A stretch of 64,000 nt of DNA from an uncultured Clostridia bacterium (GTDB taxonomy: Bacteria > Bacillota > Clostridia > Oscillospirales > Acutalibacteraceae): assembly GCA_945874765.1 (NCBI GenBank), contig CAMCHQ010000001.1, forward strand, positions 62,001 to 126,000. The letters are read 5' to 3'. A program made the translations under genes and the position numbers. Within the stretch, counting starts at the first letter, position 1. Every line of letters begins with the position of its first letter. The notes under the pieces were generated by a model, which ran no database searches, was not told the DNA's origin, and was given only the letters and a program-made list of their open reading frames with translations. This document shows positions 36,696 through 49,125 of this stretch, piece after piece.

Positions 36696-37523
36696 TTATT
36701 TTTTATCTGCAACAACCATACGGTCATTACCGTATATATCTTTTAAAACTGTTACATTGTCAAAATTTGAAAGTATCGGCAAAATATCTTTTCCCTGCTC
36801 GTTTCCGATTTCAAGAAAAAGTTTACCGTATTTATTAAGTTTATTATTCCAATTATCGTTGATTATGCGATAAAAGTCAAGTCCGTCTTTTCCGCCGTCA
36901 AGCGCCATTAACGGTTCTTTTAAAACTTCACTTTGCAAAACGGCAATATCATCACTTTTAATATAAGGCGGATTGGAAATGATAACATCGGCATTTTCAA
37001 GGTCTGAAAAGTTGTCAATTTTACATATATCGCCCTGAATAATCTTAGCGTTTTCAATACCGTTTGCATTTTTATTTAAATAAGGAAGCGCCTCATCGCT
37101 TTTTTCAATCAAATAAACAAAAGCGTTTTTACACTTTTTAGCGATACTCAAACCTATACAGCCGCTGCCTGCACATAGGTCATAAACAATACATTTTGAA
37201 AGCGTTTTAATATAATCAATTGCCTTTTCGACAAGTTCTTCAGTTTCGGGACGTGGAATCAATACGCCCTGTCCTACATAAAATTCACTTTCATAAAAAT
37301 CCCACTTTCCCAAAACATATTGAAGCGGCTGACCGTCTTTTAATTTCCAAAGCATATCGGCAAGCTTTTTATTCGGTACAAAGTCATTTATATGAGATTC
37401 ATACTCGCTGTTTTTTATATTTAAAATAGAGCAAACAATGCAAAGTGCTTTAAAATCGCTTTCGTTAACGCCGTTTCTTTCCAAAAAAGTTACGGCATAA
37501 CTGTAAGCCTCTTTAAGTGTCAT
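36696..37523 (-). CDS. prmC: Peptide chain release factor N5-glutamine methyltransferase
   Basis: GVLIPRPETEELVEKAID, YDLCAGSGCIGLSIAK, VIISNPPYI. Confidence 0.95.
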   Translation of the reverse strand: MTLKEAYSYAVTFLERNGVNESDFKALCIVCSILNIKNSEYESHINDFVPNKKLADMLWKLKDGQPLQYVLGKWDFYESEFYVGQGVLIPRPETEELVEKAIDYIKTLSKCIVYDLCAGSGCIGLSIAKKCKNAFVYLIEKSDEALPYLNKNANGIENAKIIQGDICKIDNFSDLENADVIISNPPYIKSDDIAVLQSEVLKEPLMALDGGKDGLDFYRIINDNWNNKLNKYGKLFLEIGNEQGKDILPILSNFDNVTVLKDIYGNDRMVVADKK

Positions 37524-38491
37524 TTTATCTCATCATCCTCGGGATTATCCGTAATAACTGCTTTCAGAGATTCAATTCCGACTTCTATAATATCGTCGGT
37601 CGGCTCTTTTGTAGTAAGGCGCTGCATCCATAAGCCCGGAGCGCTCAGTATTTTAACGAATAAATTATCGTGCTTACCTGCATACTTAATAAATTCATAG
37701 CCGATACCCATTATAAGCGGAATAAATGCAAGTTTTAAAAGCATCCACAAAACTCTTACATGAGCAATTGACGGAAAAATCTTTGACAAAATCGTGCTGA
37801 AAATAATGCTGATAATAAGCATTACAAAAATAAACGATGTACCGCATCTTGGATGAAAACGGCAACTTTCACGTACATTGTCAACAGTGAGTTCCTTGCC
37901 TGCCTCATAGCAAGCAATCGATTTATGCTCGGCACCGTGATACATAAAAGTTCGTTTAATATCTTTCATTTGACTTACAAGGGCAATATAAATTACAAAA
38001 ATAAGTATTTTCATAACACCCTCAAACGTTCCCTGCCAAGGTGTCAAAGAACCGTGACAAGCCTGATTGAGTTTATTAAATGCAAGAACGGGAAGATAAA
38101 AGAAAATTACAAAGGCAAGTGCAAAACCTAAAACAGTCGCAATACCCATTAAAAAGTTCATAAATTTATCACCGAGTTTATCGGTAAGCCATTTTTCAAA
38201 CTTATTCATTTCAACGTCTTCAAGGTCTTCCATACCGGAAGCTTCGGCTGAATACATAAGCATTTTGTAGCCTAAAATCATAGACTCAACAAAATTGACC
38301 ATACCTCTGATTACAGGCAATCCCCAAAATTTATGCTTATCACGTATATGATTAAATTCGTGGTGTTTTACAACAATATCACCGTCAGCTTTTCTGACCG
38401 CCGTTGCAATTCCACGAGGACCTTGCATCATAACACCCTCAATAAGAGCCTGACCTCCGACTGAGGTTTTATGTATTTTTTTATCTTCCAT
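37520..38491 (-). CDS. DUF1385 domain-containing membrane protein (YqhQ-like)
   Basis: SVGGQALIEGVMMQGPRGIATAVRKADGDI; MYHGAEHKSIACYEAGKELTVDNVRESCRFHPRCGTSF. Confidence 0.95.
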   Translation of the reverse strand: MEDKKIHKTSVGGQALIEGVMMQGPRGIATAVRKADGDIVVKHHEFNHIRDKHKFWGLPVIRGMVNFVESMILGYKMLMYSAEASGMEDLEDVEMNKFEKWLTDKLGDKFMNFLMGIATVLGFALAFVIFFYLPVLAFNKLNQACHGSLTPWQGTFEGVMKILIFVIYIALVSQMKDIKRTFMYHGAEHKSIACYEAGKELTVDNVRESCRFHPRCGTSFIFVMLIISIIFSTILSKIFPSIAHVRVLWMLLKLAFIPLIMGIGYEFIKYAGKHDNLFVKILSAPGLWMQRLTTKEPTDDIIEVGIESLKAVITDNPEDDEIK

Positions 38492-38504
38492 ACTGTTAAA
38501 CCTT

Positions 38505-40064
38505 TCAGTTTTTATTAATTTCTACACCCTCATTGATTTCGGCATCTTGCACTGTTTCGTTTTGCTTCATACCGTCAAGTTCATTTTTTGACGGACTGTT
38601 TTCAACAGGAAGATAAATGGTTACAAGTGTGCCCTTACCCTCTTTACTGTCAATTTCAAGTTTGCCGTGATGAAGATTAACTATTTCGTTAGTTACCGCA
38701 AGACCGATACCCGAACCTCTGACGGAAACATTAGCTTTGTAAAATTTTTCTTTAACGTGAGGCAAATCTTCTTTACTTATTCCGCAGCCTTGGTCGGCAA
38801 TAGCGATTTTAACAAAGTTGTCATTATCAAGCTTCGTAAATTCGGCTTTAACGAAAATCTTGCTCGGCGCACGTGAATATTTAAGCGCATTATCAAGAAT
38901 ATTCATAAATACCTGCTTTAATCTGTTGGCGTCGGCATTAGCTATAGCAGGCACTTCGGGAATGCTGTATTTTACTTCTATTCCCTCTCTCATCGCTCTT
39001 TCACGGAATGTAAATACTGTTTCGTCGAGTTCCGCAAAAAGGTCGGTTTTAGCAAGTCTGAGATTCATTCTGCCGCTTTGAAGACGGGAGAAATCAAGCA
39101 GTTCCTCAACAAAACCTTCAAGTCTGCCGGCTTCCTTAACAATAACCTGCAAGCCCTTACGTGTAAGCTCATCTACGGAATCATCTGTGCCGAGCATAAG
39201 AGTTTCACCCCAGCCTTTAATAGACGTAAGCGGTGTACGAAGTTCGTGAGAAATCGTAGAAATAAAATCGTTTTTCATTTTATCGGTGGTGGAAATTTCC
39301 TCCGCCATTGTATTAATAGAATCGCAAAGATTACCGATTTCATCATCATATTTTTTCTCAATACGAACAGAATAGTCACCCTGCGATATTTTTTTTGTAG
39401 TCTCCGTTATTTCCTGAACCGGGAAAATAATAGAACGGATAAAGAATAAATTAGAAAATATGATTAAAGCAAAAACAATAATAAGTGCCGCAAGAACAAG
39501 AAAAGTAAGCGTTGTAACCTGCCTGTCAATCTGTTCAAGTGAGGACAAAACACGAATAGCGCCGACGTTATCGCCGTTTGAATCTTTAATAATTCTGCAA
39601 ACAGCCATAACTTTTTCGCCGTTACTGATTTTACCTATAAACTTTGCTTTATTGCTGTCGCTTGCAAGCGCCTGACGATAATCGGGCATATCCTGCTTTT
39701 CAATAGCAAAACCGCTTGAAGATACAACAACATTGCCGTCATTGTCGATTATCCACGTAGTAGTTTTTTCTTTATAACTGTAACTGTCAATATATTCTGC
39801 GGCAGACTGTTCAAGAGTATTACCTGCGTCAAGGTTTGCGCTGAAATAACTGACAGCCGTTGAAGAAGCACCCGAATTAAGTATGCTTTCAACATTAGAA
39901 TAATATGTATTTTTAATCGCAAAAGCAGAAATAACAAAAACAATAATAAAAAATATCACAATAACGCCGATGATGTTAATAAGCCATCTCAGCGTAATAC
40001 CCTCAATTTTAGGCAAATGCAATTTTTCCTTAGATATTTTTTTCATTACTTTAAGTCCTGCCAA
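38505..40064 (-). CDS. HAMP domain sensor histidine kinase
   Basis: HAMP plus FISTISHELRTPLTSIKGWGETL and DQGCGISKEDLPHVKEKFYKANVSVRGSGIGLAVTNEIVNLH. Confidence 0.96.
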   Translation of the reverse strand: MAGLKVMKKISKEKLHLPKIEGITLRWLINIIGVIVIFFIIVFVISAFAIKNTYYSNVESILNSGASSTAVSYFSANLDAGNTLEQSAAEYIDSYSYKEKTTTWIIDNDGNVVVSSSGFAIEKQDMPDYRQALASDSNKAKFIGKISNGEKVMAVCRIIKDSNGDNVGAIRVLSSLEQIDRQVTTLTFLVLAALIIVFALIIFSNLFFIRSIIFPVQEITETTKKISQGDYSVRIEKKYDDEIGNLCDSINTMAEEISTTDKMKNDFISTISHELRTPLTSIKGWGETLMLGTDDSVDELTRKGLQVIVKEAGRLEGFVEELLDFSRLQSGRMNLRLAKTDLFAELDETVFTFRERAMREGIEVKYSIPEVPAIANADANRLKQVFMNILDNALKYSRAPSKIFVKAEFTKLDNDNFVKIAIADQGCGISKEDLPHVKEKFYKANVSVRGSGIGLAVTNEIVNLHHGKLEIDSKEGKGTLVTIYLPVENSPSKNELDGMKQNETVQDAEINEGVEINKN

Positions 40065-40079
40065 ATAAATAAAATAAAA

Positions 40080-40793
40080 TTACTGATTATCGGTTATCCA
40101 CTTATAACCAAGTCCCCAAATTGTAACAAGTCTTGTAGGGCTTGACGGATTATCCTCGATTTTCATTCTCAAACGTCTGATATTTACATCAACGATTTTT
40201 TCATCGCCGAAATAGTTAGCACCCCAAACGGTTTTAAGAATATCCGTTCTTGAAAGAGCGGCATTTGGATTTTTGAAGAAATATTCAATAATTTGAAATT
40301 CGACCTGCGTAAGCTCAATCATTTCCCCATTTTTAGAAAGCGTACGATTACGAAGATTAAGCTCAAATTCATCAAGAACAATGCTGTCACCCGTTGTATC
40401 GTTCTTTCTGATACCCCGTGTCATTTCAACACGTCTGTAAACGGCGTCAACTCTTGCCATAAGCTCGCTTGGAGAAAACGGCTTTGTAACATAGTCGTCT
40501 GCACCGTACATAAGACCTGTAACCTTGTCCATCTCCTGTGTTTTGGCGCTGAGCATAATAATACCCAAGTCGCTTGAACGTTTACGAAGCTCCTTACAAA
40601 CAGAAAGACCGTCAAGTTCAGGCATCATAATATCAAGAATTGCGACATCGAAGCCGGATTCGTCCTGAGAAAACTTTTCAAGCGCAACAGCGCCGTTTTC
40701 AGCCTGTTCGACATTATAACCGCTGCGAGTTAAATTGATAACAATAAACTCTCTGATGGATTCTTCGTCCTCGGCAACAAGTACCTTTTTCAT
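40080..40793 (-). CDS. OmpR/PhoB-family response regulator
   Basis: KVLVAEDEESIREFIVINL, VAILDIMMPELDGLSVCKELR, winged-helix C-terminus. Confidence 0.97.
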   Translation of the reverse strand: MKKVLVAEDEESIREFIVINLTRSGYNVEQAENGAVALEKFSQDESGFDVAILDIMMPELDGLSVCKELRKRSSDLGIIMLSAKTQEMDKVTGLMYGADDYVTKPFSPSELMARVDAVYRRVEMTRGIRKNDTTGDSIVLDEFELNLRNRTLSKNGEMIELTQVEFQIIEYFFKNPNAALSRTDILKTVWGANYFGDEKIVDVNIRRLRMKIEDNPSSPTRLVTIWGLGYKWITDNQ

Positions 40794-40810
40794 ACATATA
40801 CCTCCTATAA

Positions 40811-42133
40811 TCAGTATACTTTAATCATATCTTTTAAGGTTTGAATATTTATATCAATATCGGAACTTGAATTTACCTTTGCAAGATAAACAAATCCGCT
40901 ATTTTTCATAACCATTGTATAGTCATTATATTTAGGGTCGTTGGCGCTGTAGCTTGAACTGATAAGAGTAACAATTTCAAGAACGGTACTCTTATTCTTT
41001 TTACTTACAAGTGTAAGTTTTCTTGCCTCGCTGTCATAATTTGCCTTGACCTTGGAAAAATCACTATCGTCAACCACAAGAATATAGCCGTCACGCTTGC
41101 ACGCAAAAGAATAACACTTATGTGACAAAACAGTATTTCCGTAACTCATCCAATTTTGAGACGTAACCTCTGAAGATTGCTTTTTAGAAGAAGTATCTTC
41201 CGGAATTTCAATAACTCCGTCATCATCAATATCACGGCAAGTTACCAAACTCGAACGAACAGTTTCCTTAGTTCTGCCTGTAGAATAGCTGTAAAACGGA
41301 GAAATAATAGAATTATAATAATCCGACCAATAAATAAACTCTGTAACCATTGAAGAACCGTCGGCACAAAGTGCATCGGCATAAATCGACGTACCCTCAT
41401 CCGTCTTTGCATATTTTATACTTTCAAAAGAAGTAATTGTGCTGTCAAGCCTTGTTTCACCTATAAGTTCTCTTTTACCGGTTTCAAAAGAATAAAGCTC
41501 GGCTCTCGGATTTTCGCTTGATGTACCCGTTGCAAAAACAAGAAGCTCCTGAACACCGTCATCATTAGCGTCAACACAAATAAAATCACTGCCTGTTATA
41601 GCTTTTGAAACAGGTTTAAGTGAATATTTGCCGTCATTTTCATTTTGGGAATAAACATTAATCGAAGTACCGGTCTGTTTGGAAACAACGCTCCAGCAAA
41701 CAATTATTTCCATTTTTCCGTCATTGTTAAAATCGCAAAAATCAACACTGTTTACATCTGTAGCCGTACCGTCGACATTGGCAATCACGCTCCAGCGTTC
41801 CCCACTTTTTTTAATAACAGCCATTGAAATGGTACCAACCTTATTTGACGGCTCATAAAAGGCTACTGCTTCGTTGATTTTATCTCCGTCAATATCTTTT
41901 AAAATAAAAGAAGTTGTATAATTACCCGTAGCAGGAATTTTTATGGAATATCCGCCTTTGCAATATTCGTCCACAGCGCTTTGGACACCGGCATTATCCC
42001 CACTCGGTGAAATAGGAGAAATCAAATCATCAATTGAGGAGGACAGGCGAAAATTACTGCAACCGCAAAATAAAAATACAACAAGACACAATACCGCTAA
42101 TATCTTAATACCCTTAAATTTAGGCACACGCAC
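40811..42133 (-). CDS. Lipoprotein with FG-GAP/VCBS-like repeats
   Basis: Lipobox LFCGC; repeated DIDGDKINEAVAF, DFNNDGKMEIIVC, DANDDGVQELLVF, DIDDDGVIEIPE. Confidence 0.75.
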   Translation of the reverse strand: MRVPKFKGIKILAVLCLVVFLFCGCSNFRLSSSIDDLISPISPSGDNAGVQSAVDEYCKGGYSIKIPATGNYTTSFILKDIDGDKINEAVAFYEPSNKVGTISMAVIKKSGERWSVIANVDGTATDVNSVDFCDFNNDGKMEIIVCWSVVSKQTGTSINVYSQNENDGKYSLKPVSKAITGSDFICVDANDDGVQELLVFATGTSSENPRAELYSFETGKRELIGETRLDSTITSFESIKYAKTDEGTSIYADALCADGSSMVTEFIYWSDYYNSIISPFYSYSTGRTKETVRSSLVTCRDIDDDGVIEIPEDTSSKKQSSEVTSQNWMSYGNTVLSHKCYSFACKRDGYILVVDDSDFSKVKANYDSEARKLTLVSKKNKSTVLEIVTLISSSYSANDPKYNDYTMVMKNSGFVYLAKVNSSSDIDINIQTLKDMIKVY

Positions 42134-42277
42134 TCCTCCTTTTAAATAAATCTATAATATTATAACAGAAAGTAACAATAAAATAAACAACTATTTTAAA
42201 AATATTTACACAAATATTACACCGCATATATGGTAATATTACACAAATTAATTATTTGTAACCATATAAATATAAAA

Positions 42278-42300
42278 AATCCCCCGAAGTTCGAGGGATT
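42278..42300 (-). terminator. Terminator downstream of DUF2804 gene
   Basis: AATCCCCCGA/TCGAGGGATT arms (1 mismatch), minus-strand T run. Confidence 0.7.
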
Positions 42301-42311
42301 AAAAAGTTAAA

Positions 42312-43340
42312 TCAGTATTTATTATGTACTTTTTCGGCAAAGCATAAGAAATCCTTAATTCTTATAACCGCTCCGTCATCAAGGACAGCCTTACCTGTCA
42401 TTTTACCGAATACCTGATGTTGATTTGTAACAATTATGCCAAGTGCACTTGTATAGTCGCTTCTGTCAATAATCGGCTCAAATTTCATTTCAAATCTTCC
42501 GTAAGAGGAGGTAAAAGTCCATGGGTCGATAAAATTATCGCTGATATTGAATTTTACATCATCAATTTTATGAGCAACGCCGTCATAAAAAATGACATTT
42601 TCACTTGCGGCAGAAGTATCACCGAAGCCGTAGCCGATATTAAAACCGAAACGGTGGCCGTCAACCTCGCCTGAACCCGAACCCCAATACCAAACATTAT
42701 CATAGGTCCAAACTCCTCTGCCCCAGTCGAGACCGCCGAAATCCGTTTCAGGTGAAAATTCATACAGTTTGCCGTCATAAAGCACCTTGCCCGATGCTCT
42801 CATACAATTGATTTTTTGGTTATAATAAAATGCTTTTTTATCTGTTTTAAACGGAGTGGCAATTACCATTGTGTCATCATCAAGATTTTCAAGCGTAATA
42901 TTTGCTTTAAGTCCTTTTCCGCCGTCAAATTCAGGAAAATCGCAACGAATAATGCGTTTTTTATCCTTAACCAAAAATTCAAGACCAAGCTTTGAATTAT
43001 ACGTTTTTACATCACCGATTGATGAATCGCTCGGCATATGAAGCCTGCCCAAAGGAAACGGTAAAATATTACCCTGCGTATGCTCTCTCGGCACAGAAAA
43101 ATCGAGAAAACTTACGCTGTCAAGTTCAATATATCCCAAATCGGACACAGTAAAGCAAACAGCGATATTATTCTTATTTGAAATTACAGAATAATAATCC
43201 CATTCCTTAATACGGGTGATACGCTTTTTAATATCCTTACGGCTGTACGTTTGAACAAGGCTTGTGCTCCAACCCGGTTCACGTAAAGTACCGTCCATAT
43301 TTAAAAGCGGCTGTTTAGTAGTAACCAAATGATTTCTCAT
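42312..43340 (-). CDS. DUF2804 domain-containing protein
   Basis: PLLNMDGTLREPGWSTSLVQTYSRKDIK...KEWDYYSVIS; GGLDWGRGVWTYDNVWYWGSGSGEVDGHRFGFNIGYGFGD. Confidence 0.88.
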   Translation of the reverse strand: MRNHLVTTKQPLLNMDGTLREPGWSTSLVQTYSRKDIKKRITRIKEWDYYSVISNKNNIAVCFTVSDLGYIELDSVSFLDFSVPREHTQGNILPFPLGRLHMPSDSSIGDVKTYNSKLGLEFLVKDKKRIIRCDFPEFDGGKGLKANITLENLDDDTMVIATPFKTDKKAFYYNQKINCMRASGKVLYDGKLYEFSPETDFGGLDWGRGVWTYDNVWYWGSGSGEVDGHRFGFNIGYGFGDTSAASENVIFYDGVAHKIDDVKFNISDNFIDPWTFTSSYGRFEMKFEPIIDRSDYTSALGIIVTNQHQVFGKMTGKAVLDDGAVIRIKDFLCFAEKVHNKY

Positions 43341-43423
43341 AAATATTCCCCCTTATGAATATTCAAAAAATCGTTTTATTTGCCAAACATATTATATCAT
43401 ATTAAATTTTCGGTGTAAATAAT

Positions 43424-46252
43424 TTATTTTTCCAAAAGCGGCTTTAAGTATTGACCCGTATATGAGTTTTCGCAAGCGGCAATTTCTTCAGGTGTGCCTG
43501 TGGCAACAATAGTACCGCCGCCTTTACCGCCTTCGGGACCGAGGTCAATAATATGGTCAGCCGTTTTGATTATATCAAGGTTATGCTCAATAACAACAAC
43601 CGTATTACCGGCATTAACAAGCATATCAAGAACTGTTGTAAGCCTATGAACATCGGCAGTATGAAGTCCTGTTGTAGGTTCATCAAGAATATAAATGGTT
43701 TTACCCGTACTTCTTCTTGAAAGTTCCGTTGCAAGCTTAACACGCTGAGCCTCACCGCCCGAAAGAGTTGTAGCGCTTTGACCGATTTTGATATATCCCA
43801 AACCGACGTCCTGAAGAGTTTTAAGTTTACGGTAAATTTTAGGCTGAGCAGAGAAAAATTCCGCCCCCTCGTCAACAGTCATTTCAAGAACGTCAAAAAT
43901 AGACTTGCCTTTAAATTTAACGTCAAGAGTTTCCCTGTTATATCTCTTACCGCCGCAAACCTCGCAAGGAACATAAACGTCGGCAAGAAAATGCATTTCA
44001 ATCTTAACAATACCGTCACCCTCGCAGGCTTCACAGCGACCGCCTTTAACATTAAACGAAAAACGGTTAGCCTTATATCCTTTTTGCTTTGCGTCCGGTG
44101 TTTGAGCGTAAAGTTCTCTGATATCATTAAACACGCCCGTATAAGTTGCAGGGTTTGAACGTGGTGTTCTGCCTATCGGAGACTGGTCGATATTAATAAC
44201 CTTATCAAGATTGTCAACGCCCGTAATTTTTTCAAACTTACCCGGTCGTTTTTTAGCGCCGTTTAACGTATTTGCAAGATATTTATAAAGAATTTCATTA
44301 ACAAGGCTTGATTTACCCGAACCCGATACACCGGTAACAGCGATAAATTTACCGAGAGGAAATTCAACATCAATATTTTTAAGATTGTTTTCCTGAGCGC
44401 CGAATACGGTAAGTTTTTTACCGTTGCCCTTTCTGCGTTTTTCGGGAACAGTTATTTTGCGCTTACCGCTCAAATACATACCGGTGATTGACCTTTCGCA
44501 ATTTATAATATCGTCAACTGTACCTGCTGCGATAAGTTCACCGCCGTTAATACCTGCACCCGGACCGATATCAACAATAAAGTCAGCCGCACGCATAGTA
44601 TCCTCATCGTGTTCAACAACAATAAGTGTATTACCGAGGTCACGCAGATTTTTAAGAGTTCCCAAAAGTTTATCATTATCTCTTTGATGAAGTCCGATTG
44701 ACGGCTCATCAAGAATATAAAGCACACCCATAAGAGATGAACCGATTTGAGTTGCAAGACGGATACGCTGTGCCTCACCGCCCGAAAGAGTTGCTGCCTC
44801 ACGTGCAAGGGAAAGATAATCAAGACCTACGCTGTTAAGGAAATTAAGTCTTTGCCTAATCTCATTAATAACAAGTTTACCTATCATTTGCTGGCGTGGA
44901 GTAAGTTCAAGCTTATTTACAAATTCAAGTTCTTCAGAAATAGGCATTGAGCAAAATTCATAAATATTCTTACCGCCGACAGTTACGCTCATTATTTCCG
45001 GAGTGAGCCTTGCGCCTTTACAGTCGGGACAAGTGCAAGTAGTCATAACCGCTTCAATATCTCCCCTTGCCCATTCGCTGTTTGTGCTTTCATATCTTCG
45101 CTTTAAATTAGGAATTACGCCCTCAAATTCAGCCTGGTAATCACCTGTGCCGTAAGAGGTAACACGTTTCATTTTAAGCTTTTTGCCGCCTGTACCGTAA
45201 AGGATTGCTCTTAATCCTTCTTTAGGTATCATATCAACAGGAACATCAAGCGAAAATCCGTATTCCTTTGCAAGACCGTCATAGTACATCTTAGCAATAG
45301 CGCCGTCCTTAACGTTCCAGCCGGAAGCCTTAATAGCACCTTGATTAATAGAAAGCTTCTTATTAGGTATTACAAGGTCGGGGTCAATCTCTTTATATGA
45401 ACCGAGACCGCCGCACTTCTTACAAGCGCCGAACGGATTATTAAACGAGAACATTCTCGGGCTCATTTCCTCAATAACCGCACCGTGTTCGGGGCAGGCA
45501 TAATTAAGAGAAAAAAGCTCCTCCCTGTCACCTACTATATCAACAATAACATTTCCGTCGGCAAGGTGTGTTGCCGTTTCAATAGAATCTGTCAAGCGTG
45601 ATTTAATATCATCGTTGATAACAAGTCTGTCAACTATAACGTCAATATTATGCTTTTTATTCTTTTCAAGCTTTATTTCCTCACTCAAATCATAGACAGA
45701 GCCGTCAACACGAACACGGACAAAACCCGATTTTCTTATTCCGTCAAGTTCTTTAACAAATTCGCCTTTACGTCCCTTAACAATCGGAGCTAAAATTTGA
45801 ATACGTGTTTTTTTATCAAGTTCCATTACTCTGTCAACAATTTGGTCAACAGTCTGCTGAGTAATTTCTCTACCGCACTTGGTACAATGAGGCGTACCTA
45901 TTCTTGCATAAAGAAGCCTTAAATAATCGTATATTTCCGTAACTGTACCGACTGTTGAACGAGGATTACGGCTTGTAGTTTTTTGGTCAATAGAAATTGC
46001 GGGAGAAAGACCGTCGATATAATCAACGTCGGGCTTTTCCATTTGACCGAGAAATTGCCTTGCATAAGATGAAAGCGATTCAACATATCTTCTTTGACCC
46101 TCTGCATAAATGGTATCAAAAGCAAGACTTGATTTACCCGAGCCGGAAAGACCCGTAAAAACAATCAGTTTATCTCTCGGAATAGTTAAATCTATATTCT
46201 TTAAATTGTGCTCTCTTGCACCTTTAATAACAATATTTTTATTCATCGTCAC
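43424..46252 (-). CDS. uvrA: Excinuclease ABC subunit A
   Basis: [80 protein letters not shown]. Confidence 0.98.
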   Translation of the reverse strand: MTMNKNIVIKGAREHNLKNIDLTIPRDKLIVFTGLSGSGKSSLAFDTIYAEGQRRYVESLSSYARQFLGQMEKPDVDYIDGLSPAISIDQKTTSRNPRSTVGTVTEIYDYLRLLYARIGTPHCTKCGREITQQTVDQIVDRVMELDKKTRIQILAPIVKGRKGEFVKELDGIRKSGFVRVRVDGSVYDLSEEIKLEKNKKHNIDVIVDRLVINDDIKSRLTDSIETATHLADGNVIVDIVGDREELFSLNYACPEHGAVIEEMSPRMFSFNNPFGACKKCGGLGSYKEIDPDLVIPNKKLSINQGAIKASGWNVKDGAIAKMYYDGLAKEYGFSLDVPVDMIPKEGLRAILYGTGGKKLKMKRVTSYGTGDYQAEFEGVIPNLKRRYESTNSEWARGDIEAVMTTCTCPDCKGARLTPEIMSVTVGGKNIYEFCSMPISEELEFVNKLELTPRQQMIGKLVINEIRQRLNFLNSVGLDYLSLAREAATLSGGEAQRIRLATQIGSSLMGVLYILDEPSIGLHQRDNDKLLGTLKNLRDLGNTLIVVEHDEDTMRAADFIVDIGPGAGINGGELIAAGTVDDIINCERSITGMYLSGKRKITVPEKRRKGNGKKLTVFGAQENNLKNIDVEFPLGKFIAVTGVSGSGKSSLVNEILYKYLANTLNGAKKRPGKFEKITGVDNLDKVINIDQSPIGRTPRSNPATYTGVFNDIRELYAQTPDAKQKGYKANRFSFNVKGGRCEACEGDGIVKIEMHFLADVYVPCEVCGGKRYNRETLDVKFKGKSIFDVLEMTVDEGAEFFSAQPKIYRKLKTLQDVGLGYIKIGQSATTLSGGEAQRVKLATELSRRSTGKTIYILDEPTTGLHTADVHRLTTVLDMLVNAGNTVVVIEHNLDIIKTADHIIDLGPEGGKGGGTIVATGTPEEIAACENSYTGQYLKPLLEK

Positions 46253-48222
46253 ATTCCTTTCTCTTTACTTTTGCCCTCTAATTCGGCAATTTGGTCACGA
46301 AGATATGCGGCGTGCTCGAATTCAAGCAACTTTGCGGCTTCCTTCATTTCCTTTGTAAGCTCGGCAATCATCAACTGGCGTTCTTTCTTTGAAAGATGCT
46401 TTTTCTTGCCCTCAAGTTTTTCTTTAGACGTAATTTCGATAATTTGATGAACGTCTTTTTTAATTGTTTTAGGAGTAATACCGTGTTCCTTGTTATATTT
46501 TTCCTGAATTTCACGGCGGCGAACAGTTTCCGTTATAGCTTTTTCCATAGACGGAGTTACGCTGTCTGCATACATAATTACCTCACCGTGCTCATTTCTT
46601 GCCGCTCTGCCTATAGTTTGAACAAGCGACGTTTCACTTCTTAAAAATCCCTCTTTGTCGGCGTCAAGGATTGCAACAAGGGATACTTCGGGAATATCAA
46701 GTCCCTCACGCAAAAGGTTAATTCCGACAAGAACGTCAAATTCACCCAAACGCAAATCACGTATAATTTCCATTCTCTCAATTGTATCGATATCGTGGTG
46801 CATATATCTTACTTTAACGCCGAAGCCCTCAAGATACTGTGTCAAATCCTCAGCCATAGCTTTTGTAAGCGTTGTCACAAGCACTCTTTCGCCTGCCTCG
46901 GCACGAGTGTTGATTTCTGACAAAAGGTCGTCCATTTGGTCCTCGGTAGGCTTAACGGTAATAATCGGGTCAAGAAGTCCCGTAGGTCTGATAACCTGCT
47001 CAACAATCTGAGCACTGTGTTCTCTTTCAAAAGGACCCGGGGTAGCGGAAGTAAAAATAACCTGATTTATTTTTTTATAAAATTCATCGAATGTAAGCGG
47101 TCGGTTATCAAGCGCACTCGGCAATCTGAAACCGTATTCAATAAGACTTTCCTTTCTTGCTCTGTCTCCTGCGTACATACCTCTGACTTGCGGAAGCATA
47201 ACGTGGCTCTCATCACAGAAAAGCAAAAAATCATCGGGCATATAATCAATAAGAGTAAACGGCGCCTGCCCCGGTTTTCTTCCGCTCATAACGGCTGAAT
47301 AGTTTTCAATACCCTTGCAAAAGCCTGTTTCCCTGAGCATTTCAATATCGTTCATTGTACGCTCCCTGATTCTCTGTGCTTCAAGAAGCTTGCCTTTTGA
47401 CTCGAATTCCGCAACTCGTTCAACCATTTCCTGATATATCTTATCAATAGCTTTATTCATTTTTTCAGGACCTACAACATAGTGAGAAGCAGGATAAATA
47501 GCAACGTGAGAAAGAATCCCCTCAACTTTACCTGTAAGAGGTTGTATTTCACAAATTCTGTCTATTTCATCGCCGAAAAATTCAACTCTGACAGCCGTGC
47601 CGTTAGAGCCTGCTGGGAAGATTTCGACCGTATCGCCTCTGACTCTGAACTTATTTCTGACAAAATTAATATCATTTCTTTCATACTGAATAGAGACAAG
47701 TTTTTCAATAAGTTTATCTCTGCCGTACTCCATACCCGAACGAAGAGAAATAACCATACTTTTATAGTCAATCGGGTCACCTATTGAATAAATGCAGGAA
47801 ACGGAAGCAACTATAATAACATCACGCCTTTCAAAAAGCGCAGATGTTGCTGAGTGACGAAGTTTATCTATTTCATCATTAATCGAAGAATCTTTTTCAA
47901 TATAGGTATCTGTTGTCGGAACATATGCTTCGGGTTGATAATAATCGTAATAAGAAACGAAATATTCAACCGCATTATCCGGAAAGAACTCTCTAAACTC
48001 ACTGCAAAGCTGAGCCGCAAGTGTTTTATTGTGGGCAAGGACAAGTGTAGGTCTGTTAATTTTTTCTATAATATTAGCCATAGTAAAAGTTTTACCAGAA
48101 CCTGTTACGCCCATAAGAGTTTGCTCTTTATCGCCGGCAAGAACACCCTTAACCAAAGCGTCAATTGCCTGAGGTTGGTCGCCTGTCGGTTTATATTTAC
48201 TTACAAGTTTAAATTTATCCAT
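46249..48222 (-). CDS. uvrB: Excinuclease ABC subunit B
   Basis: [39 protein letters not shown]; overlaps uvrA start. Confidence 0.98.
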   Translation of the reverse strand: MDKFKLVSKYKPTGDQPQAIDALVKGVLAGDKEQTLMGVTGSGKTFTMANIIEKINRPTLVLAHNKTLAAQLCSEFREFFPDNAVEYFVSYYDYYQPEAYVPTTDTYIEKDSSINDEIDKLRHSATSALFERRDVIIVASVSCIYSIGDPIDYKSMVISLRSGMEYGRDKLIEKLVSIQYERNDINFVRNKFRVRGDTVEIFPAGSNGTAVRVEFFGDEIDRICEIQPLTGKVEGILSHVAIYPASHYVVGPEKMNKAIDKIYQEMVERVAEFESKGKLLEAQRIRERTMNDIEMLRETGFCKGIENYSAVMSGRKPGQAPFTLIDYMPDDFLLFCDESHVMLPQVRGMYAGDRARKESLIEYGFRLPSALDNRPLTFDEFYKKINQVIFTSATPGPFEREHSAQIVEQVIRPTGLLDPIITVKPTEDQMDDLLSEINTRAEAGERVLVTTLTKAMAEDLTQYLEGFGVKVRYMHHDIDTIERMEIIRDLRLGEFDVLVGINLLREGLDIPEVSLVAILDADKEGFLRSETSLVQTIGRAARNEHGEVIMYADSVTPSMEKAITETVRRREIQEKYNKEHGITPKTIKKDVHQIIEITSKEKLEGKKKHLSKKERQLMIAELTKEMKEAAKLLEFEHAAYLRDQIAELEGKSKEKGM

Positions 48223-48426
48223 ATATATCAAGCCTATCTCTGTTAGATATAATATTCCATATTTAAGCTATTATAATATATCGTGTAAAAAAAGGCAAGA
48301 CTTTGAGCATTAATGACAACATTTAACATTTTATTAACAAAAAATAATTACAAGTGTGTAACCTTTATTGTTTATTTAGACATAATATGATAAAATTTGA
48401 GCAAAAAGATTTTGGAGGATATATTT

Positions 48427-49059
48427 ATGGAAAGAAAAGTAGTCATTTTTGACCATCCGCTTATCCAGCATAAGCTCAGCATTCTTCGTGACGAGAAAAC
48501 AAGCACTAAGGATTTCCGTGAACTTGTAAACGAAATTGCCATGCTTATGACATTTGAAGCAACAAGAGATTTACCGACAGAAGAAGTTGATGTTAAAACT
48601 CCTTGCGGTATCGCTAAATGCAACCACATCGCAGGAAGAAAACTTGCTTTTGTTCCTATTCTTCGTGCAGGATTAGGTATGGTTGACGGTTGTGTAAGCC
48701 TTGTTCCTGCCGCAAGAATCGGTCATATCGGTTTATACAGAGATGAGGAAACACATACTCCTGTTGAATATTACTGCAAATTACCAAAGGATATTGACCA
48801 GAGAGACGTTTACGTTGTTGACCCAATGCTCGCAACAGGCGGTTCGGCAATCGACGCTATCGGTCAAATCAAATTAAGAAATCCGAGAAAGATTGTATTT
48901 ATGTGCATTATAGCTGCTCCGGAAGGTCTTGAAGCACTTAAAAAGGCTCATCCTGACGTTGATATTTATTGTGCAGCACTTGATGAAAAACTTAATGATG
49001 ACGCTTACATTATTCCGGGTCTCGGTGACGCAGGCGACAGAATTTTCGGTACTAAATAA
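48427..49059 (+). CDS. upp: Uracil phosphoribosyltransferase
   Basis: [66 protein letters not shown]. Confidence 0.98.
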   Translation: MERKVVIFDHPLIQHKLSILRDEKTSTKDFRELVNEIAMLMTFEATRDLPTEEVDVKTPCGIAKCNHIAGRKLAFVPILRAGLGMVDGCVSLVPAARIGHIGLYRDEETHTPVEYYCKLPKDIDQRDVYVVDPMLATGGSAIDAIGQIKLRNPRKIVFMCIIAAPEGLEALKKAHPDVDIYCAALDEKLNDDAYIIPGLGDAGDRIFGTK

Positions 49060-49125
49060 TTTTAATTTAGGTTAAGGTTATTTTTTATATCATTACAAAT
49101 TTAATATTTTAGGAGGACTTGAAAA

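Noticed and set aside
43570-48246. Numerous out-of-frame ORFs within uvrA and uvrB
   Set aside because: Overlap highly conserved uvrA/uvrB in other frames; spurious.
48232-48426. Pyrimidine-responsive attenuator or riboswitch upstream of upp
   Set aside because: No PyrR-binding-like hairpin or terminator/antiterminator pair recognised in this interval.
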